Counted from the stretch's first letter, positions 18,067 to 27,116 are shown. The stretch is 64,000 nucleotides of DNA from an uncultured Eubacteriales bacterium (GCA_900544545.1 UQVY01000008.1:32136-96135), one strand, 5' to 3'. Numbers and translations are program-made. Notes: generated from the letters alone by a model not told the origin.

Positions 18067-18096
18067 AAAAAAACGGAGCAAAGCGAACTTTGCTCC
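18067..18096 (-). terminator. terminator of tRNA-Pro
   Basis: On the minus strand the stem GGAGCAAAG / CTTTGCTCC (9 bp) closes on a UUCG tetraloop and is followed by G and then seven T residues. It starts 4 bases after the tRNA CCA end. UUCG-capped stems are unusually stable, so this is a strong terminator. Confidence 0.9.
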
Positions 18097-18100
18097 TCCG

Positions 18101-18177
18101 TGGTCGAGGTGACAAGACTTGAACTTGCGGCCTCATGGTCCCGAACCATGCGCGCTACCAAACTGCGCTACACCTCG
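18101..18177 (-). tRNA. tRNA-Pro (CGG)
   Basis: A complete 77-base cloverleaf including an encoded CCA end. The acceptor stem is CGAGGTG/CACCTCG. The anticodon stem CATGG/CCATG closes the loop TTCGGGA, which gives anticodon CGG and therefore decodes CCG proline codons. The T-loop is TTCAAGT. It has its own promoter and terminator. Confidence 0.95.
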
Positions 18178-18187
18178 TAACTCTGCA

Positions 18188-18216
18188 ATTATAGCACAAT
18201 TCCCGCGTCTTGACAA
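18188..18216 (-). promoter_or_regulatory. promoter of tRNA-Pro
   Basis: On the minus strand TTGTCA (18211-18216) and a perfect TATAAT (18188-18193) are 17 bases apart, and the -10 ends 10 bases before the tRNA 5' end, so transcription starts almost at the mature end. Confidence 0.85.
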
Positions 18217-18345
18217 ACATTTTCGGCGATTTTTTCTAAACAAAAATTTCCGCTCGGTTTTTTACGGATAAAATCGCGTTCGCCCGAATTCACCGCGTTC
18301 TGCGCATTTAAAGACAAAACCGCAGATATTCTTACCTTTGGGCGA

Positions 18346-18380
18346 CAAAAAAAGATCCGCGGCTCGGTTACCGCGGACCT
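18346..18380 (-). terminator. terminator after the DUF1015 gene
   Basis: A 10-bp GC-rich stem on the minus strand (AGGTCCGCGG with CCGCGGATCT, one G-T pair) is followed by seven T residues, 20 bases after the stop codon of the DUF1015 gene. Confidence 0.9.
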
Positions 18381-18400
18381 TTATAAATAAGCTTAAAGAA

Positions 18401-19639
18401 TTATTTGATTTTTCTTGCTTCGACGTAATATCTCTTTTCGACGGCTTCGCCCATAGAGAAGGTTTTTCTCGGAAGCGCGCCCTTTTTAAGAACGTAATCG
18501 AAAAGGTCGTTTTTAGCGAGCGGGGGAAGAGTTATTCCGACGCTGCCCGGGTGAGCCTCTACCACCGAGCGAAGGCTGTCCGCGCCGTGAACGTAATCCA
18601 CTTCCGCGCCTTCGTGCGTCCCGATGTATCCGTCGATATAATCCTGAACCGTCTTGACGGCTTCTGCCGCGTTCGCGGGAAGCTTAATCGTTTCTTCCTT
18701 TCCGCCGTGAAGCATAAGAGAACAGGAATAATCGCCGCCGAGTACGGAATCAAGACCGCGAAGGAAATCCTCTCCGACGTTGAATACGACTCTGTGAATG
18801 GGTTCGAAGGCAAGTCCGTCGTCGTGAATGTTTTCGACTTCCACGAGAGCGAAACGAGCAGGATGAACGAGCCTTTCTTCTTCGGAAAGAGAATCCTTTA
18901 TATTGTTCCAGCAGGCCTTTGCCGTAGCGAGAGAATGATTTCCGTCGCCCACCGCGTAAAGCATAGCTTCGTCGGCGGTTCCGTATTTACTCATAAGTTC
19001 TTCGCGGGAGATAAGCTTATCGAGCTTTTTAAGGACTTCTTCCGAATCGGAGACTTTCCAGCCGCGGAGATGACCGCCGTCCATATTAAGGTCGAAATCG
19101 TAGACCTTCTCGTACTTGTCTTTGTTTGCGTAAAGGCCTTCGATTATTTCCTTCTTTCTGTCGTCGATGAGAAGCATAATGTGCGGAAGCTCTATGGGCG
19201 CGTTTTCCCTGATTTTAACGCGCGGCGGAATTCTCGAAATAACGGTGCCTTCGGTAGCTCTTATAAGAGCCTTGTCTTCTCTCACGAAGGAATAGTCTTC
19301 GAGGTCAACCATAACCATAAGACCTAAACGCCTTTCGACGAATCTGGTCTTTCTTTCCACGAGAATGAAGCTCTTGCCCGCGCTCTCCAGAGTTCCGTCG
19401 GAAAGATACTTGTCCATAGTCGCGTTGATTCTGTCGATAATGGGCTTATTGTCCATTCCGAGATAAACTTCGGGGAAAATAACGTTGAGCGCGGAAGGAG
19501 CGTCTCCCACAAAAGCCCTGAGCTTTTCCCAGTATTCGGGTTCGCTCGTAAACTGGTCGCACGCGACGACCGCCCATTTCTGCATATCCGTTCCCTTCTT
19601 TGGCAGAAGCACCTCGGGAACTCTCGTTGTATTATTCAT
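18401..19639 (-). CDS. DUF1015 family protein
   Basis: A 412-residue cytoplasmic protein of the DUF1015 family, common in anaerobic bacteria and often found near serine or biosynthetic genes, without an established activity. The family pattern is visible: PEVLLPKKG near the start, ACDQFTSEPEYW, the YAVGDGNHSLATAKA motif in the middle (about 245-260) and the GITLPPLAKNDLFD stretch near the end. The GDGNHSLATAK motif is the strongest marker. The ATG at 19639 was chosen because an AAGGAG site lies upstream and the family starts here; the open frame runs 42 codons further but with no conserved sequence. Confidence 0.88.
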   Translation of the reverse strand: MNNTTRVPEVLLPKKGTDMQKWAVVACDQFTSEPEYWEKLRAFVGDAPSALNVIFPEVYLGMDNKPIIDRINATMDKYLSDGTLESAGKSFILVERKTRFVERRLGLMVMVDLEDYSFVREDKALIRATEGTVISRIPPRVKIRENAPIELPHIMLLIDDRKKEIIEGLYANKDKYEKVYDFDLNMDGGHLRGWKVSDSEEVLKKLDKLISREELMSKYGTADEAMLYAVGDGNHSLATAKACWNNIKDSLSEEERLVHPARFALVEVENIHDDGLAFEPIHRVVFNVGEDFLRGLDSVLGGDYSCSLMLHGGKEETIKLPANAAEAVKTVQDYIDGYIGTHEGAEVDYVHGADSLRSVVEAHPGSVGITLPPLAKNDLFDYVLKKGALPRKTFSMGEAVEKRYYVEARKIK

Positions 19640-19695
19640 ATCGGTATATACTCCTTGTTTTGTATATGTTATTGTCTTGATTTTTCGGGGAACGC

Positions 19696-19839
19696 CTATA
19701 CGGCTGCGCCTGCGGTGAACCACAAAAGAGCGGCAAGAACGAGCGCGAGCAGTCCGAGGTACCATTTCTTAAGGAAAACTTCCTTGAAAATAACCGAAAA
19801 ATTCGACCTTTCTTTCTGTTTCTTATTCGACTTCGACAT
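19696..19839 (-). CDS. CdaR/YbbR-like membrane anchor, no YbbR domains
   Basis: A 47-codon gene that starts inside the 3' end of cdaA (17-base overlap) and ends in TAG. The protein has a basic N-terminus rich in Lys, Ser and Gln, then one membrane helix (KKWYLGLLALVLAALLWF). This matches the N-terminal anchor of CdaR (YbbR), the regulator that normally follows cdaA, where the pattern is a short basic stretch and a helix ending in LWF or similar. The extracytoplasmic YbbR repeats are absent: the frame stops 8 residues after the helix. glmM, the usual third gene, is also missing here. It is either a functional mini-regulator of CdaA or the remnant of a deleted cdaR; the intact frame and overlap favour retention. 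Confidence 0.6.
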   Translation of the reverse strand: MSKSNKKQKERSNFSVIFKEVFLKKWYLGLLALVLAALLWFTAGAAV

Positions 19840-20674
19840 AATCCTTCGACCAAAACTCCTTTTCCGAACCCGAGATGCCGAAAGCTATCTCGAGCGCCCT
19901 CGTAAGCGTCTGCTGATCCATATATCGTTTCATCTGTCCGTCGTGCATAACGGAAATAATACCCGTCTCCTCGCTGACTACGACTGCGGTAACCGTAGGA
20001 TCGTTTTCGGTTATTCCGAGAGCCGCTCTGTGTCGCGTACCGAGTTCGCGGGGGAGATTCTGCTTCTGCGTGAGCGGAAGATAACAGCCCGCCGAAACTA
20101 TCCTGTCGCCGCGGATAAGCATGGCTCCGTCGTGCAGCGGACAGCCTTCGTAAAAGACCGTTTCTATAAGCTCGCCGGAAATCTCCGCATCGAGAGTCGT
20201 TCCGCTTTCAGCAACGAAATCGGCAACGGGCTGCGGACAAATTACGATGAGCGCGCCCGTATCGCTCTTGGAAAGCGTCTGACAGCTTTTAACGATCTTT
20301 TCTATGACCGGATGAAGCTCCTCGGGAGTCAAATCCACGCTTCCCGACCGCAGAAAATTCTTCCCGCTGACCGAAAGCTTGAAAAGATCCCTTCTGATGT
20401 CCTTCGAAAACAAAGCCGTCGTGATTATTATGAGAAGAGCTATCTCTATGAAAATCACGTTCGCATCGTGAAGCACGTCTACGAAATAAAGTCCGACCGT
20501 AACCAGAATCACGACGCTGACAAGTCCCGAAAACCAGCTCGCGTGGTGAGTTGCCGCGTAAGCCAGAACAAACCACAACGCGAGCGCAAGCCCGAGTATG
20601 CCGACGACGGCTCCGATAATCTGCGCCGCTCCGTATCCGCGGAATAAATCAATTATTTTGTCCAGAAAAACCAT
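19823..20674 (-). CDS. cdaA: diadenylate cyclase CdaA
   Basis: Makes cyclic di-AMP from two ATP; in Firmicutes this controls potassium transport and cell wall homeostasis. 283 residues: three N-terminal membrane helices (about 15-100) followed by the DAC/DisA_N domain. The hallmark motifs LHDGAMLIRG (DGA, about 185) and LGTRHRAALGITE (RHR, about 215) are intact, so the enzyme should be active. A GGAACGGAAG site precedes the ATG. Downstream is a minimal CdaR-like anchor instead of full cdaR-glmM. Confidence 0.96.
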   Translation of the reverse strand: MVFLDKIIDLFRGYGAAQIIGAVVGILGLALALWFVLAYAATHHASWFSGLVSVVILVTVGLYFVDVLHDANVIFIEIALLIIITTALFSKDIRRDLFKLSVSGKNFLRSGSVDLTPEELHPVIEKIVKSCQTLSKSDTGALIVICPQPVADFVAESGTTLDAEISGELIETVFYEGCPLHDGAMLIRGDRIVSAGCYLPLTQKQNLPRELGTRHRAALGITENDPTVTAVVVSEETGIISVMHDGQMKRYMDQQTLTRALEIAFGISGSEKEFWSKDYVEVE

Positions 20675-20793
20675 CTTCCGTTCCGCTCCGTTCTTTTATT
20701 CAATTAATGATAACACAAATCGTCCGTAATTGCAACGAAAAAACCGCATTTGAGAAAAATCCGGACCCTTACGCCCGCAAATTCTTCCGTTTT

Positions 20794-21396
20794 TCAATTC
20801 TTCCGCAAGTCGTTTTCCGTTTCTTTCAGAAGCTCGTCGACCTCGGCTTTAAGCTCGTCCTCCGTACCGGCGTTCCGAAGAATCCTTCCTTCGGCTCTTT
20901 CGTAATCGTACTGAGCCGCGATTCTGAGTCTTATTTCCGCCTCGGAAAGTCCGCTTCTTTTTCTGACTCGCTCTATCCTTACGTTCTCGGGGGCGGAAAC
21001 TATCCACACCTCGTCGAATTCCTTTTGTTTTCCCGTTTCGAAAAGCAGGGGTATCTCCGCAAAACACAACTTTTCTCCTCTCGAAAAGGATTCTTCCGCA
21101 AGAGCGAAAATCTCTTTATAGACTTCGCCGTGAAAAAGAGCGTTGAGTTTTTCCGTCCTTTCCTTATCCGAAAAGCAGTATTCCGCAAGCGCGCGGCGGT
21201 CGAGCTTTCCGCCTTGTACGAAATTTTCGCCGAAAAGCCTCGCTATTTCCGATAAGAAATCCTTTCTTTCGCTCAACCCGCGCGAAATCCCGTCCGCGTC
21301 AAGCACCGTATATCCCTTTTCTCCGAGATATTTTCCGACGCTGCTTTTTCCGCTTCCTATTCCGCCCGTAAGAGCTATGATTTTTCCGTTTTTCAT
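20794..21396 (-). CDS. coaE: dephospho-CoA kinase
   Basis: Phosphorylates the 3' hydroxyl of dephospho-CoA, the last step of coenzyme A synthesis. 200 residues with the P-loop LTGGIGSGKS near the N-terminus, the DADGISR motif, and the IPLLFETG segment typical of CoaE. The start at 21396 gives the normal N-terminus; an in-frame ATG at 21453 would add 19 residues without family features. It lies 73 bases after polA, a common pairing in Firmicutes, so the two are probably co-transcribed. Confidence 0.95.
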   Translation of the reverse strand: MKNGKIIALTGGIGSGKSSVGKYLGEKGYTVLDADGISRGLSERKDFLSEIARLFGENFVQGGKLDRRALAEYCFSDKERTEKLNALFHGEVYKEIFALAEESFSRGEKLCFAEIPLLFETGKQKEFDEVWIVSAPENVRIERVRKRSGLSEAEIRLRIAAQYDYERAEGRILRNAGTEDELKAEVDELLKETENDLRKN

Positions 21397-21469
21397 AAGT
21401 TTCCGTCCCGAAGAGTATTTCCGCGCCGCGGCGGCTTCCCGTCCGTAATTCAACCTCGGCTATCCAAAA

Positions 21470-23971
21470 TTATTTCGCTTCGTTCATATCCCTGCCGCAG
21501 GAAACGTTCACCGTAAGCGGAACGCTGAGCCTGACCGCGTTCTCCATAGTGTTTTTAAGGATATCTTTGACCTCCTCAAGCTCCTCTTCGAACGCGTCCA
21601 CGATAAGTTCGTCGTGAATCTGAAGAATAAGCCGACTTTTAAGTCCGCGTTTTCTGATTTCGCCGTCGACGCCTATCATCGCTATCTTTATGATATCCGC
21701 AGCGCTGCCTTGCAGAGGCATATTCATAGCCGCTCTCTCGGCAAAGGACCTGAGCCTGAAATTCTTCGAGTTTATCTCGGGAAGCATACGCCTTCTTCCA
21801 GTTACGGTCGTAACGAAACCGTCTCTTCGCGCGTTTTCAACGCAGCCGTCGAGATAGGTCTTTATCGACGGATAGCTCATGAAGTAATTTTCGATATACT
21901 TCCTCGCGTTTCCCGCGGTCAAATGCGCGCTCTGGGCAAGTCCGTATTCGCTTATACCGTAGATTATTCCGAAGTTGACAGCCTTTGCCGTCCTTCTCAT
22001 CTGCGAAGTAACAAGCTCCTGCGGAATTCCGAAAATCTGCGAAGCCACGAGCGCGTGAATATCGTCGCCCCTCGCGTAAGCCGCCGTAAGCACCGGATCG
22101 CCCGAAAATCCCGCAAGAAGCCGAAGCTCTATCTGCGAATAGTCCGCGCTCACGAGATAACCGTTAGCCGAAACGAAAATTCTTCTTATTTCTCTGCCCT
22201 CGTCCGTCCTGACGGGAATATTCTGAAGATTCGGCTCGCTGCTGCTCAGCCTTCCCGTAACCGTCTGTGTCTGATTGAAGGTCGTATGAACGAATCCGTC
22301 CTTAACGCACGACAAAAGCCCGTCTATATACGTGCCTTTAAGCTTGCTGAGCTGCCTTATTCTTAAAATAACCTCGACTATCGGATGCGCGCCCGCAAGC
22401 TTTTCGAGATTTTCGGCGTCGGTGCTGTAACCGGTTTTCGTTTTCTTTATGCCCTTGTCGGGAAGTCCGAGTTTCACGAAAAGCACGTCCGAAAGCTGCT
22501 TCGGCGAAAGAACGTTGAATTCTCCGCCCGCGTACTCCCAAGCCTTTTCGGTGAGAATACGGGTTTCCTCGCTGTATTTTTCGCCAAGCTCGGTTATAAC
22601 CGATTCGTCTACCTTAACGCCCGTTTCCTCCATTCCGTAAAGAACAGCCGACAAGGGAAGCTCTATCTCGCGGTAAAGCCTTTCCGTACCTTCGGATATA
22701 AGCTTCCCGGAAAGGATTTCCCTCGCCGCAAACAGTCCCGACGCGCCCTCGTTTACTCCGTATTTTTCCGAAAATCCGCTCCTCTCCTGCGAAGGTCTGT
22801 AATCGACGATATAATCCATAAGCGAAAGCTCGTCCGATATTCCGCATTTCAAGCCGTATTTCCCGAAAATCCTTCTTACTGCCTTTCCGTCGTAAACCAC
22901 GAGCTTCTTACCCGAAAAACAGCCGAGAGCCTTACCCGTATCCTCTTCCGTAACGCGAAGAACGTATTCCGTTCCTTCGTCCGAAGAAAAGCTCAGAACT
23001 CCTCCGTCTTCGGTTTTTTCGTAATCCAGAGCAACCTCCTCTCCTTTAACGAGAAAAGGAATATCTTCGATTATTTCCAAGGTTATCGTTTCCGTCGTTC
23101 TTTCCGCAGAATCGGATTCTTCCGCAAATTCCATACGCTTTATGACGGCGTTGAAACCCAGCACGGAAAGCGCGTCTCTGGTTTTAGCGGGGAAAACCTT
23201 CGCGAGCCTGCATTTTCCGTAATCCACGCAAACGTCCGAATCGGTAACGATAGTCGCGAGCAGCCGCGAAAGATAAGCAGAATCCTTGCCTTCGACAAGC
23301 TTTTTCCGCGTCGCGCCCTTTATGGAGTCTATGTTTTCGTAAATCCCGTCCACGTCACCGTATTCCGCAAGAAGATTCTTCGCCCCTTTATCACCTATTC
23401 CCGATACGCCCGGGATATTGTCCGAAGAATCTCCGCAAAGAGCCTTGTATTCTATAATCTGATTCGGAGTCAAACCGTAGTTTTCCACAACGGATTTTCC
23501 GTCGTTGTATTCGACGTCGCTTATTCCCTTTTTCGTAAGAAGGACGGTCGTCTTTTCCCCGGCAAGCTGCAATAAATCCCTGTCGCCCGAAAGCACTACG
23601 CAATCCATAGGAGCGGCTTTCGCAAGAGTCCCGATTATATCGTCGGCTTCGACTCCCGCCTTTTCGCATACGACTATGTCCATAGCCGACAAAAGCCCGT
23701 GAAGCACCGGCATCTGCTCGGCAAGGTCGTCGGGCATACCTTTTCGGTTGGCTTTGTACTGAGGATAAATCACGCGACGGAAATTAACCCCTCTCATATC
23801 GAACGCGACGACGGCGTGAGTAGCGCCAGTATCCGAAATCGCCCGAAGAAGGATATTCGTGAAGCCGTAAACGGCGTTGACGTTCTTTCCGTCAGCCGAA
23901 TTGAGCGGCGGAATCGCATAATACGCTCTGTTGAGTATGCTGTTTCCGTCAATAAGCAAAAGTCTGTCCAT
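21470..23971 (-). CDS. polA: DNA polymerase I
   Basis: 833 residues. Order: 5'-3' exonuclease (1-290) with LLIDGNSILNRAYYA and GDRDLLQL, a 3'-5' exonuclease-like domain (about 310-430), and the polymerase domain with motif A (SADYSQIELRLLA), motif B (RRTAKAVNFGIIYG) and motif C (QIHDELIVD). The proofreading domain lacks the DxE metal site: the first motif reads VALDYEKTEDGG. It is therefore probably inactive, as in Bacillus-type enzymes. Main job: RNA primer removal and repair synthesis. GGAAGG precedes the ATG; coaE follows. Confidence 0.97.
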   Translation of the reverse strand: MDRLLLIDGNSILNRAYYAIPPLNSADGKNVNAVYGFTNILLRAISDTGATHAVVAFDMRGVNFRRVIYPQYKANRKGMPDDLAEQMPVLHGLLSAMDIVVCEKAGVEADDIIGTLAKAAPMDCVVLSGDRDLLQLAGEKTTVLLTKKGISDVEYNDGKSVVENYGLTPNQIIEYKALCGDSSDNIPGVSGIGDKGAKNLLAEYGDVDGIYENIDSIKGATRKKLVEGKDSAYLSRLLATIVTDSDVCVDYGKCRLAKVFPAKTRDALSVLGFNAVIKRMEFAEESDSAERTTETITLEIIEDIPFLVKGEEVALDYEKTEDGGVLSFSSDEGTEYVLRVTEEDTGKALGCFSGKKLVVYDGKAVRRIFGKYGLKCGISDELSLMDYIVDYRPSQERSGFSEKYGVNEGASGLFAAREILSGKLISEGTERLYREIELPLSAVLYGMEETGVKVDESVITELGEKYSEETRILTEKAWEYAGGEFNVLSPKQLSDVLFVKLGLPDKGIKKTKTGYSTDAENLEKLAGAHPIVEVILRIRQLSKLKGTYIDGLLSCVKDGFVHTTFNQTQTVTGRLSSSEPNLQNIPVRTDEGREIRRIFVSANGYLVSADYSQIELRLLAGFSGDPVLTAAYARGDDIHALVASQIFGIPQELVTSQMRRTAKAVNFGIIYGISEYGLAQSAHLTAGNARKYIENYFMSYPSIKTYLDGCVENARRDGFVTTVTGRRRMLPEINSKNFRLRSFAERAAMNMPLQGSAADIIKIAMIGVDGEIRKRGLKSRLILQIHDELIVDAFEEELEEVKDILKNTMENAVRLSVPLTVNVSCGRDMNEAK

Positions 23972-24028
23972 TCTTCCTTCCTTACGATGAGGACGGGCAA
24001 AAAGCCCGCCCCCTTTTATTTTTTCTTA

Positions 24029-24955
24029 TCAGATCTTGTCGTTGCTTCCGAGAACGTTTATTATCTTTCTCTTGACCATATCCTTGATAGCGGTTCTTGC
24101 CGGTCCGAGATACTGGCGCGGATCGAAATGCGTGGGATTGTTCGCGAGATGCTCTCTTATCGTAGCCGTGCAGGCAAGTCTTATATCGCTGTCGATATTG
24201 ATCTTGCAGACAGCCATCTCCGCTGCCTTACGAAGCATTTCCTCCGGAACGCCCTGCGCGCCCTGCATATTTCCGCCGTATTTCTGAATGAGTTCCACGA
24301 ATTCCTGCGGAACGCTCGACGAGCCGTGAAGAACTATCGGAAATTCCGGCAACCTCTTGCTTACTTCTTCGAGAATATCGAATCTAAGCTGAGCCTTTCC
24401 CTTGAACTTGAACGCGCCGTGACTCGTTCCTATGGCTATCGCAAGCGAATCGACGCCCGTCCTCGAAACGAATTCCTCGACCTGATCGGGATCGGTGAAA
24501 AGATGTCCTTCGCTTACGACGTGTTCTTCGATTCCCGCAAGCCTTCCGAGTTCGCCCTCGACCACTACGCCGTGATCGTGAGCGTATTCCACGACGCTCT
24601 TCGTTCTCGCTACGTTTTCCTCGAAGGGGAGACTGCTGCCGTCGATCATAACCGAAGTGAATCCGTCGTCAACGCACTGCTTGCAGATCTCGAAAGTATC
24701 TCCGTGGTCGAGGTGCATACAGATAGGAAGCTCGGGCGCGTCCAAAACCGCGGCTTCTATAAGCTTTTTGAGATAAATCATATTCGCGTACTTTCTCGCG
24801 CCCATGGAAATCTGAAGAATAAGAGGCGAACGAGTCTCTTTTCCCGCTTCGACGATACCCTGTATCGTTTCCATATTGTTGACGTTGAACGCGCCTATCG
24901 CGTATCCGCCGTGATAAGCTTTTCTGAACATTTCCGTGCTTGTAACGAGTGGCAT
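24029..24955 (-). CDS. fba: fructose-bisphosphate aldolase, class II
   Basis: Splits fructose 1,6-bisphosphate to the two triose phosphates with a zinc ion. 308 residues. CMHLDHGDTFEICK carries the zinc His and catalytic Asp, GELGR and the HGSSSVP loop bind metal and phosphate. The start at 24955 has GGAGG 9 bases upstream and gives the standard N-terminus (PLVTSTEMFRKA); the frame is open 35 codons further, running over the promoter region. It is transcribed divergently from gap across a palindromic spacer, which suggests joint control of the two glycolytic genes. Confidence 0.97.
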   Translation of the reverse strand: MPLVTSTEMFRKAYHGGYAIGAFNVNNMETIQGIVEAGKETRSPLILQISMGARKYANMIYLKKLIEAAVLDAPELPICMHLDHGDTFEICKQCVDDGFTSVMIDGSSLPFEENVARTKSVVEYAHDHGVVVEGELGRLAGIEEHVVSEGHLFTDPDQVEEFVSRTGVDSLAIAIGTSHGAFKFKGKAQLRFDILEEVSKRLPEFPIVLHGSSSVPQEFVELIQKYGGNMQGAQGVPEEMLRKAAEMAVCKINIDSDIRLACTATIREHLANNPTHFDPRQYLGPARTAIKDMVKRKIINVLGSNDKI

Positions 24956-25019
24956 TATTAGTTTCCTCCAATAAAAAATACCTTTGGGCAATCCCCCGAA
25001 TTCTGTTGCGCAAAAGTCG

Positions 25020-25063
25020 GGTATGGTGTATAATTCCCTTATACGGTTAAATTTTACCATACC
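25020..25063. promoter_or_regulatory. candidate operator: nested palindrome between fba and gap
   Basis: An outer inverted repeat GGTATGGT (25020-25027) / ACCATACC (25056-25063) encloses a second one, GTATAA (25028-25033) / TTATAC (25039-25044). It lies between the divergent fba and gap genes, about 65 bases upstream of each, where a shared regulator could bind. TATAC and TATAAT-like words inside suggest that it overlaps the promoters. No regulator gene lies next to it, and its relation to known glycolytic repressor sites is unknown. Confidence 0.5.
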
Positions 25064-25121
25064 GTAGAATTAAAGTAAAACAATTTGAACATAATTGTAA
25101 TTAAAATTTATGGAGGAATAA

Positions 25122-26156
<1,035 letters not shown>

Positions 26157-26174
26157 TTTCACTCCGATTTCCGG

Positions 26175-26208
26175 CGGGAGGAACGCGAAAGCTTCCTCCC
26201 GTTTTTAA
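26175..26208 (+). terminator. terminator of gap
   Basis: A 9-bp stem CGGGAGGAA / TTCCTCCCG, extended by a GC pair around a GAAA loop, followed by TTTTT. It starts 18 bases after the gap stop codon. Confidence 0.92.
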
Positions 26209-26323
26209 TAAAAATCAGTTATTTTCCGTTCGTTTTTAGCGTTTGTGAAAAAAATTTCATCTGCTTATCTTATTTCTACCCCCCCTAAAGGTTTACACGT
26301 ATTTATTTGTGCTAACTGTGTTG

Positions 26324-26438
26324 CTTTCCCTTGTAAAAGCACTTTTTTCTGTCACAAAGCAATATTTGCTTGACGAAAGGAGTGGTTTTTCCGTATAATA
26401 TACTTGCATCTATCTGTATTGGGTGGGACTTGGGGGTC
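26324..26438 (+). promoter_or_regulatory. promoter and leader module of pilin gene 1, shared with pilin gene 2
   Basis: TTGACG (26370-26375) and TATAAT (26394-26399), 18 bases apart, form the core promoter. Upstream, from CTTTCC (26324) to the -35, the sequence closely matches that before the second pilin gene, including the words TTCTGTCACAA and TTGCTTGAC. Downstream GACTTGGGGGT (26428-26438) begins exactly 34 bases after the start of the -10 in both genes. A C-rich run and TTTACA-like words further upstream (from about 26279) are also shared. This suggests a common activator and a leader RNA element. Nothing else is seen in 26209-26323. Confidence 0.8.
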
Positions 26439-26477
26439 ACACTTTATGGAATATTTGCGAAAAAAGGAAAGGGGAAA

Positions 26478-26978
26478 ATGAAAAAACATAACAAAAAAGG
26501 CTTCACGCTTGTCGAGCTGCTTGTCGTTATCGTGATTATCGGTATCCTTGCGGCGGTTATCATACCCAACGTGGCAAACAACATAGAAAAAGCCAATAAG
26601 AGTGCTGCCGAACAGGAAGCGAAAGTTAAATACAACGAGGTGCTCTCTGCGCTCAAGCTTGAAGAGGGTGACAAAGCTCCTGAAAATTTCTTCTATTTTG
26701 GAGATAAGTACGTAGTTTACCTTAAGAACGGTTCTTTGCAGGTAGGTAAAACCAAAAAATTCGAAGGTAAAGTAAAAGTGCCCACGGCGATTGCAGAGTC
26801 GGAAGAAGAAGTAGACAAGGCTTTCGGTCTTACTTCTTTAACAGACGGCGATGTCGTTGTTAAGTTAGTTGTTAAGTCTGATGGCACCAACGACTACAAG
26901 TTCGCTAAGTATGTCGGCACCGATTGGAAAGAATATGAATTGAAAGACGGTAAATTGGTGGAGAAGAAGACTACCTAG
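26478..26978 (+). CDS. type IV pilin-like prepilin 1 (stop is a TAG inside an open tail)
   Basis: 166 residues to the TAG. The N-terminus is a class III signal: basic MKKHNKKG, then FTLVELLVVIVIIGILAAVI, with cleavage expected between Gly8 and Phe9 and the conserved Glu at mature position 5. The helix continues into a polar globular domain of about 100 residues with a beta-rich pattern and no cysteines. No pilus ATPase, platform protein or prepilin peptidase gene is in the window, so its machine lies elsewhere. The start at 26478 follows AAAGGGG. After the TAG the frame stays open for 21 codons (Thr/Pro/Ser/Gly/Glu-rich) to a TAA at 27042-27044. The first 60 residues are nearly identical to pilin 2 while codons differ, which indicates protein-level selection. 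Confidence 0.92.
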   Translation: MKKHNKKGFTLVELLVVIVIIGILAAVIIPNVANNIEKANKSAAEQEAKVKYNEVLSALKLEEGDKAPENFFYFGDKYVVYLKNGSLQVGKTKKFEGKVKVPTAIAESEEEVDKAFGLTSLTDGDVVVKLVVKSDGTNDYKFAKYVGTDWKEYELKDGKLVEKKTT

Positions 26979-27072
26979 ACTCCCACCCCTTCCGAAGGAA
27001 GTGGAGATTCTGGTTCCGAAGGAAGTGAAACTTCTAATCCGTAATCCGATTTTATCACAAATCAACAAAACA

Positions 27073-27102
27073 AAAATCCACTCCTTTCGGGGTGGATTTT
27101 TT
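27073..27102. terminator. bidirectional terminator between pilin 1 and mgtE
   Basis: AAAATCCACTCC and GGGGTGGATTTT pair around a TTTC loop, flanked by A-rich and T-rich tracts on the two sides, so it can end transcripts of both convergent genes. The T run continues to 27114. Confidence 0.85.
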
Positions 27103-27116
27103 CGCGTTTTTTTTCT

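Noticed and set aside
26209..26323. C-run plus AT-rich repeats before pilin 1 as a phase-variable tract
   Set aside because: The C-run is only about seven bases in pilin 1, lies well upstream of the promoter, and no variation can be judged from one sequence.
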